Below, in pieces: positions 54,331-64,000 of a stretch of 64,000 nucleotides of DNA (the first letter of the stretch is position 1; each line of letters starts with the position of its first letter). The DNA is from Branchipolynoe longqiensis (lineage: Eukaryota > Annelida > Polychaeta > Phyllodocida > Polynoidae): positions 38,572,590 through 38,636,589 of the forward strand of contig CM059199.1 of NCBI GenBank assembly GCA_030323885.1. The letters are read 5' to 3'. The position numbers and the translations under genes were made by a program. The notes under the pieces were generated by a model that saw nothing but the letters and a program-made list of their open reading frames with translations, did not search any database and was not told the origin of the DNA.

Positions 54331-54755
54331 CAGCGGTATCTTCCTTCCTCTAAAAATAAATCAATAAAACAAAGCCATTACCAGCATCAGCTAACATCAC
54401 CTGTCTGACTATGTATATCTTTAAAAACAGAAATCCCTACGATTACCAACTACAGTAAACAGGGAAAAACAATCCAATAATTATTTCTTCCGCGAGTTTT
54501 GAAGCACTGCCATGTGTTTGGGGTCTTAACTGAGAGTTAGGTTGCCTTGCCTATTACTTGCACTTTGACCCTGCCCCTTATTAGTTTTGCCAATGTTCAT
54601 TATTTCTGCAAGTGTATTGATATGAGTGACATCTATAATTAGTTTTGCTTTTCTGTCTCTATATGTCATGTGCTCTTTACCACCTCACAACATACTTAGC
54701 TTGTAAAGTTATCAACATTAATCAATCTCTATTTCCATATATATATATATATCAT
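54331..54755. other. AT-rich unique sequence
   Basis: (at)n run at 54739-54751; no gene recognised. Confidence 0.35.
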
Positions 54756-55200
54756 CATCATCATCATGCTGTCGGTCGTGATGCAACAAAGACTGCTTTC
54801 ATTACTTGACTGCCGCTGTCCATTTAGCTCTCTGCTGTGAGAGTGATGTCCATGAGTCGGTCACATTTCATGAAAGCTGCCTGCAAAAGTGTTGAAGTGC
54901 TGCTTGCTTTTGCAAGTTACCAGCGGCACTCTCTCAGGGAGCAGATATAGGTTTCACACCTGCAAGAACATGTCCAACCAGGCACAAAACTATGTGTCCC
55001 TGCAGTGGCTGGTTGGGAGATGTTGGGAGTTCCATACATCAACCACCCTTAATGGCCACAGTGACATGGTTTTCTGTTTAGGATTTGCTCCCTTAGCCTT
55101 CGGTTCTGTCAAGAACCTGTACCACAAGGCAGTGGTTTACAACTCTGCAGGTCATGGGCATCAAACTCCCTGAGGTATTACAATACCTGCAATACCTGCA
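54756..55200 (-). mobile_element. chimeric repeat, minus
   Basis: On the minus strand the module (starting tactgcaggtattgcagg near 55200) ends atgaaatg at 54864, then joins the LINE tail at gaccgactcatgg and runs to the (atg)n end at ~54757. ORF 54889-55173 has no family features. Confidence 0.75.
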
Positions 55201-55494
55201 GTACCCATATATATACACACACAGATAGTGATATTTGTGAAAGTACGATGTCTGAACACTTTGACTTCTGGATACTGAATGGTTTATTCACGGCCTAGGG
55301 CTCGCTTGACCCGGCGGCTAAACTTTCCATGACGTCATCTCATTAGCATATTCCTTTGTCTCAAACTCTGCATCTCGTTAAAATATATTAGCCACACACC
55401 TATACGTCTATTACGCATATATCACAATATTTACCTGGTGGAAGGCAGACCAGATTATGTTGATAATAGCTTTAACTCGTTCTGTGCACAGGCA
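55201..55494. other. unique sequence
   Basis: No recognised feature. Confidence 0.3.
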
Positions 55495-55705
55495 CACTAC
55501 TTACCCTGGCGCTCAGCATTACACGGATAGAGCAAGGACGGCTTAGCTCAGAATCAGGATAATGTGTCAAATCGGGTCATGTTCCCGGCGGCCTGGTATC
55601 GCAGTGGGGCAGTACTATGAAGTCATCGTTGGTGTGCGCGGTTACAAAGTCAGTACCCATCATGATATGACCTCAGATGTTGCTAGCATGAAAACCCCAA
55701 AAAAT
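55495..55705 (+). mobile_element. SINE family 1 body, plus, head missing
   Basis: ctggcgctcagcattacac through tgttgctagcatgaaaacc. Confidence 0.65.
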
Positions 55706-55778
55706 ATACAACAGTCTATCGATCTCTTTAATCCAAATTTCACAAAGCTATAAAGCAACCATTAAAAAGAAAACTTGA

Positions 55779-56114
55779 CGTTGTTTTACTTAATGCCGCC
55801 TCTAGAGCACATTGATTTTTATCATCAGCTATTGGACGTCAAACATATGGTCATTCTGACAATTGTCTTTGGACTTGGAGGAAACCTGCTGTTGCCACAT
55901 AGGAACTCTTTCTAAATAGCAGCAAGTGGTCTTTTATATGCACTTTCCCACAGACGTGACGGCATATACCACAGCCTTTGATGAACCAGTTGTGGACCAT
56001 AGGTTGGAACGAAAAATAGCCCAAACTGCAAATGGATCCACTGAGACGGATCGATCCAATGACCGACAGCTTCACAGTTGGACACTGAACTGCCTGAGCT
56101 ACGTCGCACTCTAA
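55779..56114 (-). mobile_element. SINE family 4, minus
   Basis: Full length: tail, tgatgctgataaaaatcaa-type end on the minus strand, middle with ccacaactggttcatc, and head with gtagctcaggcagttcag. Confidence 0.78.
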
Positions 56115-56649
56115 CAACAATTTCAGTGCGTCTGGTGGCAACTGTCTCAACATTGAATATTCATGATTTCCACTAAAGTAAACACAGCATATATTAAATT
56201 CCAATGAAACCAGGGAAATTAAGTACTTGATTTGTGAGCAAGTCTTTAATACAATCCCAAAATACACCAAATGGCCCAAATACTGCTTTCCACTTCTGGA
56301 TGGAGATTGCGTCGCCTTAAATTAAACATGTGCACTGTATTTGAAAGCCCCTGGAAAAGGAGCACTGAGGGAGGTGGTTATCACTAAAGCTTGGCTGAAG
56401 TTAATGCAAATAAAAAGCGCTCACTGTGGATAGCGATGTGAGAAATTGTTTCAATGGGCGAAAAATCTCGTCCCAAAGCGATGATGGCGCCTTCTCATCT
56501 GGTAATTCTTATTTCTCACAATTAGTTTGAGAGGAATATTAATCGTTTGCGAATCATGAGGTTTTACATTTAATTAAATGTTGTGTTGTTACTTGCTTAA
56601 TAAAATTGATCCATCTTTCAGGACTTTTAACCTTGTGGTGAAATACGTG
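56115..56649. other. unique sequence
   Basis: No recognised gene; minus ORF 55851-56279 spans the SINE. Confidence 0.3.
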
Positions 56650-56700
56650 ATACTGTAGTAGTCTGCACTGACCTCTTAGGCAAGGAGCCACCTACATAAG
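56650..56700 (+). mobile_element. SINE family 2 5' leader fragment, plus
   Basis: actgtagtagtctgcactg acctcttaggcaagg, the leader only, 3' part missing. Confidence 0.5.
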
Positions 56701-56771
56701 CAATTGTGGACAGGGCCATTGCATCAGCAAATTTAGATAAGGTGATGGTTATGATGCTAGGCCTGGAATGA

Positions 56772-57113
56772 GTTTGTTTGCTGTTGTTTTATGTCCTAGC
56801 AACATTTAAGGTCATATCAGGACGGGTAGCGATTTGTGACAGTGCACAGTCATGTCGACTTTATAGTGCTGCCCCACTGAGATACCAGACTGCCAGCACC
56901 ATGACCTGATATCCCACTCAGTCACATTATCCTGACACTGAGCCAAGCAGTGCTTCCCCTATCCTAATAATGATGATCACCAGGCTAGGAAGCGAGAAGT
57001 ATCAATTTTTAAATCATCAGTTTGACTCGACCAGGGTTCAAAGCCATGAAGTCATGGGTTCGGAACACCCAAAACAAGAGATGGATGCTCAACTCATTCG
57101 ACCACCCCGTCTG
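56772..57113 (-). mobile_element. SINE family 1, full length, minus
   Basis: Tail tttgtttgctgttgtttta to head end ccaccccgtctggtc. The head shows a second, eroded B-box copy. Confidence 0.8.
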
Positions 57114-57324
57114 GTCGCTCTGGAATAATAAGAAATAGTAAGTTCAAACGACCCATATATGGATAATGATAATACCCTAACCATCTGTTAGGGGTTTAGC
57201 TCTGCCCCTACGGATCCACCCGCACTATGATACAATATCGCACTCAGTAACATCACCCTGACAATCAACCTCCGAATACATGATCTTATGATAACAATAC
57301 CAGTAAGTACCATATCATGTTCTT

Positions 57325-57617
57325 GTTTGTTTCTTGGAGTTTTGCTCCCTGGTATAATCTAAGGTAATATCTGACTTGTGATAGTGCGCACTCATGACGA
57401 CTTTATAGTACTGGGAAATCAGGCCACCAGCACCATGACGCGATATCCCACTCAGTGACATTCTCCCGACACTGAACTAATCAGTCAGACCATATAAGGT
57501 GGTAACATATAACCAATTGCTTACATCTTTGTTTTGACCTGGCCAGGTATTGCACTCATTCATCTATGATCTACCGGCTAGTACACAGACACTCTATCCA
57601 CTAGACCATCACGTCCA
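57325..57617 (-). mobile_element. SINE family 1 variant, minus
   Basis: Usual tail and body, but the head reads, on the minus strand, gatggtctagtggatagagtg, a different tRNA-like sequence from the other copies. ~20-bp gaps in the body. Confidence 0.65.
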
Positions 57618-58074
57618 TGGTTCTGCTGCTCACATCAGACCAGACACACCGTAAAAGTGCGACACTATAAATCAGGTTTTCTTGTTTATATCAGTTTGCC
57701 TCCCATTGCCATGATTACCTTTTCCAATAAGGGGGGGAGCTCCGATTAAACACTCCTTAAGCCTGATTAATTAAGAGTGTTAACCACTAAACTTCGGAGT
57801 TCATCAAAGAGCAACCACAGCAATGATCTACTAAGAATTTCCCATCTGAAAGCAAGGCCTAGCGGAGAGAATAACTCGCAAAACTTCTTGGAAGATTTAT
57901 ATCAAAGCTACCAATAATTGCCTGAGATTGTTTATACACCCATTTCCGGGTACTCTTTTCGTTAATGGCGCCCCCTAGTGGGTACCATAGACAATTCCAC
58001 TGTGGCAGCAGTAGTATCGACGGAATTCTATTTGCTCTTTTAAATTTCTTAACATTCTAGATTTAGAATCATAC
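57618..58074. other. unique sequence with small inverted repeat
   Basis: ggagctccgattaaacactc near 57735 pairs loosely with gagtgttaac...cttcggagttc. No gene recognised. Confidence 0.3.
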
Positions 58075-58460
58075 CGCTCTTACCGATTCGGCCACCTCAT
58101 CCGGTACCCATCTATGTAGTGACAAGTATACATTTTGCACGTCATTGGTTTCACTCGCGACAGTTTTCAAAACTCCTGACCTTCCACATGGGAAGCTTAC
58201 ATTCCTACCAATTCACCCACCGTATATGGTACGCAGCCATGTAGTGAAAAAGTATAAAATCTGTAAGTCATTGGTTTGACTTGGCAGAGTTTTCAAACTC
58301 TTGAGCTTCCACATGAGATGCTTACCTTCCTACCAATTCACCCACCGTATATGGTACCTGGCTATGTAGTGCCAAGTATAAATTTGGTACGTCATTGGCT
58401 TGACTCAGCAGGTTTTTCAAACTCCTGACCTTACACGCAGGAAGCCTCTAGCGATATAGC
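58075..58460 (-). repeat. tandem array of SINE heads, 125-bp period
   Basis: Three units of ~125 bp (atgtagtg at 58114, 58239, 58364), each a SINE family 1 head plus the following ~50 bp in minus orientation (ccgattcggccacc-type, cattggtttgactcgg, cctgaccttccacatggg). A fourth unit lies at 58815-58975 beyond an inserted SINE. Confidence 0.78.
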
Positions 58461-58497
58461 AAATGGTAGACAGGAAGTGTGAACACTTATTTGTCTC

Positions 58498-58820
58498 TCT
58501 TTTTTTTTTTTTTGTACATTAGTTGTCCCAAGCAGGGGAAATCCCAGTCACAGATGACTGGTCTTCCCCACTCCACTGCTGGTCGATAGAAAGCCCGAGC
58601 CTACACTTTTACCGACCCAAGGGATTTTTAACCTCCCACACCACACAGACATGGTATGAGAGCAACCGGCCTTTGATGACGCTGTAAGTTATACACAGCG
58701 ATGGAAATCCAAATTGGCAGAGCTGGGGGCATGGGGAATCGAACCGCCGACCCTCAGATTAGGAGTCTGACCTAGAAAAAAGTCAGACACTCTAACCACT
58801 CCGCCACAGAGAACGCCACC
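58498..58820 (-). mobile_element. SINE family 3, full length, minus
   Basis: T-run tail (58500-58513), shared 3' tail, body and long-armed tRNA-like head. It splits the tandem array of SINE heads. Confidence 0.85.
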
Positions 58821-58975
58821 GATTCAGCCACCGCGTCTGGCACCCAGCTATGTAGTGACAAGTAGCAATTTGTGTAAGTCATCGTTTAGATTTTGGTGCA
58901 GATCCAATCACACAACCTCCCGCATGGGTAGACAGCCATCACTCTCACCGAATCAGCCAGCGCGTCTGTTGAGGA
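58815..58975 (-). repeat. SINE-head array, unit beyond the insertion
   Basis: ccgattcagccaccgcgtc, cagctatgtagtgacaagta, then a second head end (accgaatcagccagcgcgtc). Continues the array at 58075-58460. Confidence 0.65.
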
Positions 58976-59697
58976 ACGCCACATTCAAGATGACTGTCTT
59001 ACACCATAGCAGCCAATTACATTCAGTCAGATCGAATGGCAATGTAAGGAGCATGAATGCATTGGATGGTAACTGAATAACTAAACAACCCTTTGGATTG
59101 TTCTCAATCAGGTCACCAGACTCCTCAAATGGACGACCATCACCTTGAATTAAGCATGCATGGTACATTTTGAAGTTGATTCGAGGACAATGATTTTAGT
59201 TTGGAATGGGAGAAGAGGAGGTCTTATTAATGCTCAGAATGAATTGTGGGAGGTAAAAATCCTCCACTAGTGGCGGTCATATTTACCCCATGGTGAGGAT
59301 TGAGGCGTCATGTGGCATCCGCAAATGTTAGACTATTTTTATTTTTTGTTAATAACAAGGCAAATGCAATTATCAAGAAGCACTTGAAATCACATTGTGT
59401 AATAATAAAGTATGTGATGTATAACGCATCATACAAGTATAAATATATATGTAAGGGAATTGTTATTATATTGTTATACTGTAGTGGTGGCGCTACCTTC
59501 AACCCACCCCACCTCCACTGGATGTTGATAAGTGACAGTTGCATCGGAATATTTTTTCAGATAATGACGATAATATTTTAATTTGCTGTCACCGCGAAGG
59601 ATTAATCAAGTTGGATATACGTCTGTTATTTAGTCAAATACAACCCTGAAACATGTCTGCAAATAAAATAGAAAATGTGATATTTAATCAATAATAT
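58976..59697. other. unique sequence, no gene seen
   Basis: AT-rich from 59320. No recognised repeat or exon. Confidence 0.35.
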
Positions 59698-59882
59698 ACT
59701 GTCATGGGGGTGATATAAAAGGGAAATATTGCACACAGAGCAAGATTCAAACCATATTTCTAGCTATTCTGAGTATAGTGTGTTAACCATTACACTATCT
59801 AGGCTCCCTTATGCAATCACCCTTTTTATCTCTCTATGCGGTTCCTTGCCTGAGGGGGCAGTGCATGGGAGTACAATACAAA
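59698..59882 (-). mobile_element. SINE family 2, minus
   Basis: ctgtcatgggggtgatataa to gcctgagggggcagtgcatg; diverged but complete. Confidence 0.65.
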
Positions 59883-59994
59883 ACAAGTTTCAAATGGATG
59901 GCGTCCTTTATATAAAAAACACATCAGCAAACATATGCCTGCAGGAATCACTTGCCTCTACAGATACATTAAGCAGGGTGAAACACTGATAATT

Positions 59995-60186
59995 GAGGAG
60001 TTCAGGCGCAAAACCCCATAAATGCCAATCTCAAAAATGATATAAAAATCGGAGTCAAACCTGCAAAAGGTTATTATTTTAAAATTCATATGTTTTCGTT
60101 CATTGTTCCATAACGTGTACATAATTTATCTTAATTCAGTTTATTGATTGGCATTTACAGGGTATTGCTTTGCACCTGAACTCCTC
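59995..60186. mobile_element. MITE family M5
   Basis: Best-matched TIRs of the family: gaggagttcaggcgcaaaac and the inverse ending tttgcacctgaactcctc. Confidence 0.8.
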
Positions 60187-60311
60187 GTATAAAATCCTGA
60201 TTTATAGAAATTGATTGGGCACAATTGTATAAGAACAATTTCACTGGATCATGGGCGCACCGCCTAGGAAAAGGCAGCTGCTGTTCTGAAACCTTAGTGC
60301 TCAGTGGTTTC

Positions 60312-60727
60312 AAAGACCCTATAAGACTAAGACGGCTCACTCCCTATCTCTCCCATGGTAATGTAAATTTTGCAGTGCCACCTTGTGGTGGGTTTGATCA
60401 GCCCAGCTGCTGGTTGGTGTTTCACATGTAAGCATATACAATTATATTATACATGAGATAGGTAAGTATGAATATTAAATCAATATGAACAAATCAATAT
60501 GAACAAATACACATCATCATCAACATCATCACATCAACACATCATCATCAACATCATCATCATCATCGTCATCATCACACATCTTTTTCACATTCATATA
60601 TACATTTATACATATAATATAGCAACTGTTTAACCAAGAGAACAGCCAGCGCACCAAGTGGTGGGTTTGATCATTTTGATTACACAGTACATGCTGAGTG
60701 AGCCGTCTTAGTATTATAGGGTCTTTG
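60312..60727. mobile_element. MITE family M6 with (atc)n core
   Basis: TIRs aaagaccctataagactaag and the inverse ending cttagtattatagggtcttt. Shares caccttgtggtgggtttgat and the atcatcatc core with 38917-39299, in the opposite orientation. Confidence 0.82.
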
Positions 60728-60730
60728 GTG

Positions 60731-61082
60731 GTTCAAAGCTTCTAATATTGCAAATTATTGAGTTTTAGACGCCTGAAATGTGCACTCCCTGGTTTGCATT
60801 TCAGAGAAGTAACAATTTTAATGTGAACAATAAAAGACCAAATTTGATTCCCCACGTCTAGAATCTTAGACTCAAGGGTCTTTGGATTTAATGAGGATTT
60901 GTGTCGTGGCTTAATTGGGGTCTCACGTCCAGGCAACATCCGGGGGCATATCACGCTATATTAAAGCGCTGTCTAGGTCAGTCAGTGCAGTTTTCATCAT
61001 GGCGTTTCCCTCAATGACTATTCTGGCCTCAGTGGAAACCATCACCCTACATCACAGTGGATCTATTTGTAAGACCAGTCTG
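60731..61082. other. unique sequence
   Basis: No recognised feature. Confidence 0.3.
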
Positions 61083-61396
61083 AGGGTTGTTGTTGTTTTG
61101 CATCCTAGCAACAGCTAATGTCATATCAGGGCGGGTACCGACTTGTGACAGTGTGCACTCATGACGACTTTATAGTGCTGCCCCTGGGAGACCAGGCCGT
61201 TGGCACCCTGACCCAATATCACCCACAATCATATTATCATGACTCTGTGCTAACCAGTCCTTACTATATTATCTTGGTGCTGAGTGCGAGACGAGGTAGC
61301 GGCATGTAGTCATTTGTCTGACTCGGTTGTGATTCAAATTCCCAACCTTCAGCACGGGAAGCCTTCGCTCTACCGATTCGGCCACCGCGTCAAGTT
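61083..61396 (-). mobile_element. SINE family 1, full length, minus
   Basis: Tail gttgttgttgttttgcatcc to head end gattcggccaccgcgtc; B-box-like gtgattcaaattccc. Confidence 0.78.
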
Positions 61397-61800
61397 TCAG
61401 AGGGTTGTCTCAAACCCACATTACCATCTACAAAAGAAAAGATAATACAATGACAGTGCCATTTGGATCTAATAGCGAACATGGTATGTTATGTAACTAC
61501 TGGACGAAGACTTACGCCTGTATGTCCAGATCTTCATCAGTATCTGATAAATACGTAAAGGAGTTATCAGTATTTCTCAGAGCCCCCTCATAGTTGTACC
61601 CCAGGTCCTGATTTATCCACAGTTTGTCTAGTCTCCGGTCAACTGCCTTAACACTTGGCTCTTGGACAACGGCACGTGTCATAATGCTGGAGGAAAGTGG
61701 AGGTCATTATCTAGCAGCTTACAGAGGTTTGAGAAATGCCCAAACTAATTGGTGGAGCAGCTAAATGATAAGTCCATGACCCCATGCATTGAAGAACGTC
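61397..61800. other. unique sequence
   Basis: No recognised feature. Confidence 0.3.
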
Positions 61801-61805
61801 CAGGG

Positions 61806-62137
61806 AGTGGAACGTAGGTCAGGTGGTAGAGTGTCCACCTGTGAAGGTGTGGGTCATCCGATCTATCATGCGCAGTGGACACATTTGCAGTTTGGGTTAT
61901 TTTCCATTCCAACCAGTGGTCCACAACTGGTTCATCAAAGGCTGTCATATGTGCTGTCCTGTCTGTGGGAAAGTACATATAAAAGACCCCTTGCTGCTTA
62001 TCAGAAAGAGTAGCCTATATGCAGCAGCAGGTTTCCTCCAAAGAAATATGTCAGAATGATCATATGGTCAAATATTTGGATATACGGCGGGGGGGGGGGG
62101 TATGTGTGATGGGTATGCCTAGCCATGGGAGCTTGTA

Positions 62138-62177
<40 letters not shown>

Positions 62178-62605
62178 TTGGGTTATAGCTGGGTTTCATG
62201 TGGATGGACATAGTAAGTGCTGGCAGGCATGAGTGCAGTTACACTCAGGGCCTGGGCCTTCTGCCAGGTAGGGGTCAACACAATCAAGCTGTGAGGGTCA
62301 GCCAAGTCAAGGGTGGTGGGCAGACTACCCGTTGCCATGGGGACTGTAAATGCTGTTTCCTATAGGGTGACAAGGGTGGGGTGACACCCTGCCAGGGAAC
62401 CTGCCACCTATTTATATATAGAGAGAGGGCTTGCTCTCTTACTTGATTCACTCTTACTTTATCTTTCTTCTTGTCTGTATTGTTTTCCCTGACAGTGTAC
62501 TTGCACAGCCACAGATCCAAGTACCAAATTACAATATGTTTGACGTCCATTAGCCAATGATAACAATCAATGTGCTCTAGATGCATCGTTAAATAAAACA
62601 CACTT
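61806..62605 (+). mobile_element. SINE family 4, plus, interrupted
   Basis: Head with A box (taggtcaggtggtagagtg) and B-box-like gtgggtcatccgatc, middle to aagaaatatgtcagaatgat near 62060; the 3' end (tttgacgtccattagccaat, atgtgctctagatgc) resumes at 62538. The gap holds a G run, an (at)n run and repeat F5. Confidence 0.75.
62065..62535. repeat. insert with G run, (at)n and repeat F5
   Basis: G run 62089-62100; (ta)n 62140-62174; 62204-62420 matches F5 at 23975-24212 (atggacatagtaagtgctgg, gcccactacc-type). Confidence 0.55.
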
Positions 62606-63239
62606 TTTCAAAGAACATCCATAGCATAATACTGGATGTCCGCAGGACCAAGTAGTCCTCACTCGATGCTGCATTGGCCACTCTTGTCTAACTGAGGGAG
62701 AACCACCCCTCAAGGAGATTGGGTGTTGGGGTCCACTGACATCTGGCAGAATTCCGGGTTCGAATTCGTCCTACGAGTAATGCTCCCCTCCCCACTCCCA
62801 AGACACACCTACCCTATTATTAGTTACCTGTAATTACCCAAAATCTGAAACTACTCATCCAGATAGCCAGGTAGAGTATTAAATACTGGACAAGCCAGGT
62901 GCAATCCTGACAAAAATATACTCCCAGCTATTTGTCAAGAAACTCTCAAATCCACCCAGATTGGGTTGCGCCAAGTTTGACACGCGCGCCACATTTGAAG
63001 TAGCTAGACAATGGGTGGAAGTTGTTGCATTCACATCATCACAGATTGTAAAGCTAGTACAAACCGTGGGGAATTAAAGGTAACCATAGCAACTAACCAC
63101 GCTGCAATTTCACCCTCCGGCAACATCAAAATTGTTCCTGCACTACTATCTAAATCAACAAACATACCACACCTGCATATTCACTTGCTAAAGTGGGTGC
63201 CAAAAATTGAAGATCCCTGAAAACAATTTAAAAAAAGAA
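62606..63239. other. unique sequence with tRNA-like B box
   Basis: gggttcgaattcgtcc near 62757 fits a B box, with no cloverleaf found. ORF 63011-63220 has no family features. Confidence 0.3.
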
Positions 63240-63320
63240 AAGTAGTTTATTCAGTGAATAATGTCTTTTGTCAGCGCCAGAGCACTAGTCTTTTCAGCCG
63301 TTCAGTACAATTTGTTGGTA
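63240..63320 (+). repeat. dispersed repeat F6
   Basis: tttattcagtgaataatgtc and cagcgccagagcactagtc match 44208-44300. Confidence 0.45.
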
Positions 63321-63339
63321 TATGAATGAAACTATCAGT

Positions 63340-63425
63340 TGCATTAATGATATTAGGATAACACTGTAGGATTATACAATGATAATAGGATAATACTGTA
63401 GCTGATAATAGGATGATACTGTAGC
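63340..63425. repeat. short ~27-bp tandem repeat
   Basis: Three diverged units of gataataggataatactgtag type. Confidence 0.7.
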
Positions 63426-63534
63426 TGACACACATTTCCATAACTAAACGCGTTTGTGGTTATTAATATTATTATTAGTAGTATGCCCTGCTGAATTTCT
63501 GTATCGTGCTAGAACCGGCATCTGTAACTATATG

Positions 63535-63585
63535 AATGGACATAGTAAGTGCTGACAGGCCTGAGTGTAGTTGCGTGTTATCTGC
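63535..63585 (+). repeat. repeat F5 fragment
   Basis: atggacatagtaagtgctga, then gcctgagtgtag, as at 62204. Confidence 0.5.
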
Positions 63586-63740
63586 TGTGTCCTCTGTCTT
63601 AAATCATATTTGTGTATACATGTATGCCTGGAAGATCAGGGCATTGGGGTTGACATAGGAACATGTTAATGTAATAATTAACATCCTATCCCCAGAGTGG
63701 CAAGAAGTATGGGCTGTAATCCTGTTCTAGGCATACTATG

Positions 63741-64000
63741 GTATGCAGGTATTGCAATACCTCAGGGAGTTTGACGCCCCTGCCTTGCAGAGTTGTAAAC
63801 GACTGCCTTTTGGTACAGGTTCTTGACAGAACGGAAGGCTAAGGGAGCAAACCCTAAACAGAAAACCATGTCACTGTGGCAGCATTAAGGGTGGTTGATG
63901 TATGGAACTCCCAACATTTCCCGACCAGCCACTGCAGGGACAAATAGTTTTGCACCTGTCTTGACATGTTCTTGCCGGTGTCAAACCTCTATTTGCTCCC
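63741..64000 (+). mobile_element. chimeric-repeat module, cut by window end
   Basis: gtatgcaggtattgcaatac to gtcaaacctctatttgctcc, collinear with 1956-2220. Its junction lies beyond the window. Confidence 0.72.

Overview
This window is eukaryotic, intron-scale intergenic DNA, most likely from a marine invertebrate. The mix of several tRNA-headed SINE families, RTE/CR1-type LINE remnants, many TIR-flanked MITEs and a split-direct-repeat tyrosine-recombinase element fits a lophotrochozoan, and one SINE (four copies, e.g. 36100-36434) resembles repeats I know from mollusc genomes. That placement is inference, not a database result. I see no intact host protein-coding gene. Nearly every long ORF lies inside a tandem repeat with a period divisible by three or inside a transposon.

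Layout. 0-7.4 kb: a pogo/Tigger-like MITE, many SINEs of family 1 (a ~340 bp tRNA-derived element in both orientations), a chimeric repeat, and a MITE carrying an 11-bp minisatellite. 7.5-14.8 kb: a 7.3-kb block of four abutting satellites (33-bp; 9-bp polypurine; 37-bp with higher-order structure; 10-bp polypyrimidine). 14.9-28 kb: dispersed repeats, a possible TATA promoter near 16.2 kb, a 0.8-kb TG/CA inverted simple-repeat structure near 23.4 kb, and a 5'-truncated LINE at 26.0 kb with a 12-bp target duplication that interrupts a possible minus-strand exon. 29.3-32.7 kb: a decayed CR1/Jockey-like LINE. 32.9-33.9 kb: a TIR element filled with four ~200-bp tandem repeats. 34-40 kb: SINEs (one nested inside another), MITEs and unique AT-rich DNA. 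40.2-42.6 kb: C-rich 42-bp and 11-bp satellites. 45.35-46.6 kb: an AT-rich ~11-bp satellite. 46.63-50.65 kb: the most interesting object. 50.7-64 kb: more SINEs, MITEs, a satellite made of tandem SINE heads, and a second set of chimeric repeats.

The 46.63-50.65 kb element has the order A1 - internal region - B1-A2-B2. The B copies are identical over 124 bp and the A copies are nearly identical apart from one ~88-bp insertion. Inside are a 331-codon ORF and a degenerate tyrosine recombinase whose C-terminal catalytic motifs (R, K, HxxR, GHW, Y) can all still be read. Split direct repeats of this order are the hallmark of Ngaro/PAT-type tyrosine-recombinase retrotransposons, but I find no reverse transcriptase or RNase H. 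It is either a recently mobilised defective derivative or an RT-less element of a kind I cannot name.

The repeats interact. SINEs with different tRNA heads share 3' tails, SINEs insert antisense into other SINEs, and one ~340-nt module is fused, at an identical 3' boundary, to different points in the tail of the same LINE, which looks like template switching during reverse transcription.
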